DNA of 64,000 nt from Gonapodya prolifera JEL478. Its lineage: Eukaryota; Monoblepharomycota; Monoblepharidomycetes; Monoblepharidales; Gonapodyaceae. Each line of letters begins with the position of its first letter. Position 1 is the first letter of the stretch. The translations under genes were made by a program, and so were the position numbers. Below the pieces are notes generated by a model that was not told where the DNA came from, ran no database searches, and saw only the letters and a program-made list of their open reading frames with translations. Shown here in pieces: positions 62,342-64,000 of the stretch. The stretch is from assembly GCA_001574975.1 (NCBI GenBank), contig KQ965763.1, forward strand, positions 51,885 to 115,884. Direction: 5' to 3'.

Positions 62342-62935
62342 TCAGTGTGACAACTTGACCCTCAAACACCTTGCAGGTGACGTCCCTTGGGGGGTACCCA
62401 TGTTTGTGGATACTCTGGACTCTCCTGTACTCCTCATCCTTCTTTCCATGCATACTACGCTCTGCAATGGCCTATACTGAGTGGGTGAGGGCGGCTGACA
62501 CATTTCAACACAATTGACAAACAGCATCACTCACCTGAAGTTCTTTGTCCCAAACTTCATTGTTGACCAAAATCCAACAGATTTGACAATCCCAGCTCCA
62601 ACCACTCTTGTCCTTGAGACGCTTCCATGTCTGGTAACTCTGCTGAAGCTGGTGGTGGCGAGTCTTGAATTGGTCCACTGTGTATGTGACTTTGGCAATG
62701 GCATTGAAGGCAGCCCCAGCACTGTCCCAAGCATCCGACTTAAATCCAGTCTGGCCACGCTTACCCAATCAGGCTTGCTGTACAAGGCACTCCAAGAGAA
62801 GCCAGTCACGATCTGGACTTGTCCAGCTAGCACGGGATGCCTTGCTGGCATTCTGGGGAGTTGCCTTGGTGTCAACGTCACTGATGTTGCGTGTCCTGCA
62901 GGACAGGTGATGTAACAATTTTGGCGTTCAACCAC
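62342..62935 (-). pseudogene. Myb/SANT-like (Myb_DNA-bind_3) gene, interrupted
   Basis: Minus strand: ASKASRASWTSPDRDWLLLE, CLVQQA, a TGA, then GKRGQTGFKSDAWDSAGAAF, YTVDQFKTRHHQLQQSYQTW, KRLKDKSGWSWD and NNEVWDKEL. This is the Myb_DNA-bind_3 domain of plant L10-interacting MYB-like and PIF/Harbinger-associated proteins, with the usual W..LL, GFK..W, YT..Q...R and SG..WD landmarks. The in-frame TGA (about 62770) splits it. Such proteins commonly accompany Harbinger transposases; no transposase is visible here. The hairpin repeat block just upstream may be the element's end. Confidence 0.7.
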
Positions 62936-62984
62936 TTTCGTGATAGAATGAAAAAATAGCCCCCGACCTCTTTTTCTATTTCTC

Positions 62985-63219
62985 TACAAATTGCTCTATA
63001 AAGGCTTCTATAATCGACGATTATAGAGGTACCAAACGGGTCCTGTTGAGGAATTATAGAGATAGGGCATTGTACAGCGTTATAAAGCCTCAAATTCTCT
63101 ATTTCCCAATTGTAGCGCTGCACCAAACTCTACAATTCCTCTATCTTTATCTCAGGCAAAGAAGGCTTTATGAGGCTCTATAATTGGATTATAGAGGTGT
63201 ACCAAAACGCGCCCTAAGA
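62985..63219. repeat. AT-rich hairpin repeat block, possible transposon terminus
   Basis: Three degenerate units of about 80-90 bp, each with an ACCAAA core (63031, 63122, 63201) next to short inverted repeats such as CTATAATCGACGATTATAG and CTCTATAATTGGATTATAGAG. The outer edge, read on the minus strand, is CTTAGGGCGCGTTTTGGTAC, which resembles Harbinger- or MITE-type terminal repeats (GGGC..GTTTGGTA). I see no matching inverted copy at the far side of the island. Confidence 0.55.
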
Positions 63220-63293
63220 TTCTCTCCGGTGCTTTGGCCGTGTGGGTGTTGATCCCCAATTAAAATGTCGAACAGGAGGAACGGAGAACTTTT

Positions 63294-64000
63294 ATGGACA
63301 GTGAAATGGACATGACGAGAGCGGAAGAACTTCTGGTGTTGATGGAAGAAAGGGACGATGGTTATCGTCGAAAGATTGGGAGGCTTCAACGGATACTGAC
63401 AGCAGACGCAACAGCAGCAGCAGCAGTAGCAGGGGTAGCCAAAGACCCTGTTGCCCACAAATGATGCTGTTTCGAGATTTGCCAACAATATCGCTGGCAT
63501 AATCACCGACGATGCTGGTAACAATGCGCCTACAGTCCGAAGGGTTCTTCGACAGCTTTTCGCGAGCGCCTTTGGAAGATCTGGCAGTAAATTGCTTCCC
63601 CTTGGCACCAACGGGCATGTCGCTCCCCTGGTCGATGATGTTCGGCTCTTATACCGGATGCTCCCGTGCGTATCGGCGAATACTCCTCGAACCAGCTTTG
63701 AGCATTCTTCCCGGATTTATCGGAGCAGCCGCCCTCTTGCTTGAATGCGAATTGAACTCCATTTTAGAACGCTTCCATTCAAAGGCGAAAAGGCGTGGCA
63801 TTCCATATGATCGCATGTTTCACCACTATTTGGCGAACTTACTCATTTGTGATGAAATGACATAGGAATCAGTGGGTTACTACTCCACCGTAGTGACCGA
63901 GAACAAAAAATTTTACAGTTTTCTTGAGGAAATCCTGTGTTGTCCTCACCTGGATGACGAAATCAAGTACATGCTGCTGACATTCACATACTGCGAGTCT
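63294..64000 (+). pseudogene. Decayed paralogue of the 2.2 kb MYND-family gene, running off the window
   Basis: The ATG at 63294 opens MDSEMDMTRAEELLVLMEER, then DDGYRRKIGRLQRI. The frame moves near 63455 to NDAVSRFANNIAGII...VRRVLRQLFASAFGR, and again near 63575 to DLAVNCF...RRILLEPALSILPGFIG. The gene at 2.2 kb reads LMEARKDGYRRAI, KVLRQLFASSFGRDLA and RRILFEPTLNLLSGFI in the same order. An in-frame TAG at 63863-63865 is followed by further coding-like sequence to the window end (EILCCPHLDDEIKYMLL). The CAGCAG tract at 63410-63430 lies at the first break. Any MYND finger would lie beyond 64000. Confidence 0.6.

Overview
This is nuclear DNA from an intron-rich, GC-rich fungus, most likely an early-diverging zoosporic (chytrid-like) lineage. 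Four things in the sequence point there. Genes are split by short GT-AG introns, mostly 45-120 nt, several with an RCTRAC-type branch point. There is a LEKR1-like coiled-coil protein, a family otherwise known from animals and ciliated or centriole-bearing lineages. FAD synthase is fused to a MoCF-type domain, which ascomycete yeasts lack. There is a four-LIM paxillin-like protein. The species cannot be named from the sequence. Splice sites were assigned by hand; where I give exon coordinates, the exon lengths sum to a multiple of three and the domains join correctly.

Layout. 1-3.2 kb: membrane-protein exons (-) and a decayed MYND-finger gene (+). 3.2-19 kb, gene-dense: PH-domain protein (+), F-box protein (-), GRHPR-type hydroxyacid dehydrogenase (-), paxillin-like LIM protein (-), thiolase with a C-terminal SKL (-), a small Ser/Pro-rich protein (-) and a thioredoxin with a mitochondrial-type leader (+). 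19-23 kb: ten-exon LEKR1-like gene (-). 23-27 kb: gene-poor, with a degenerate tandem array, then tRNA-Arg(UCG). 27.5-30.3 kb: tandem F-box/Cys-rich genes, one nearly intact and one decayed. 30.7-33.5 kb: FAD synthase (+), crossed by a 121-nt N gap. 34-42 kb: a hypothetical gene, two C2H2 factors and ATG5 (all -). 42-45.7 kb: an NmrA-like gene and a polytopic membrane gene, both with lesions. 45.7-52.5 kb: AT-rich mobile-element island with a degenerate Ty1/copia relic and tandem repeats. 52.8-57.4 kb: GH5 steryl-glucosidase-like enzyme (+). 57.6-60.8 kb: long-chain acyl-CoA synthetase (-). 61.4-63.2 kb: second AT-rich island with a broken Myb/SANT-like gene and a hairpin repeat block. 63.3 kb to the end: a second decayed copy of the gene family seen at 2.2 kb.

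There is no operon-like logic, but several housekeeping functions sit close together: lipid and peroxisome metabolism (thiolase, acyl-CoA synthetase, steryl glucosidase), glyoxylate/hydroxypyruvate reduction, autophagy (ATG5), flavin metabolism and redox.

The most unusual signal is a short GC-rich motif, sense strand CGAGGCCTAAGC...GCTGACCGAGG. It occurs in four introns of three unrelated genes, always in the same orientation as the host transcript, and I saw no copy elsewhere in the window. It looks like an intron-restricted (introner-like) repeat family. Second is an in-frame TGA exactly at a zinc-ligand Cys position of the third LIM domain in an otherwise clean gene.
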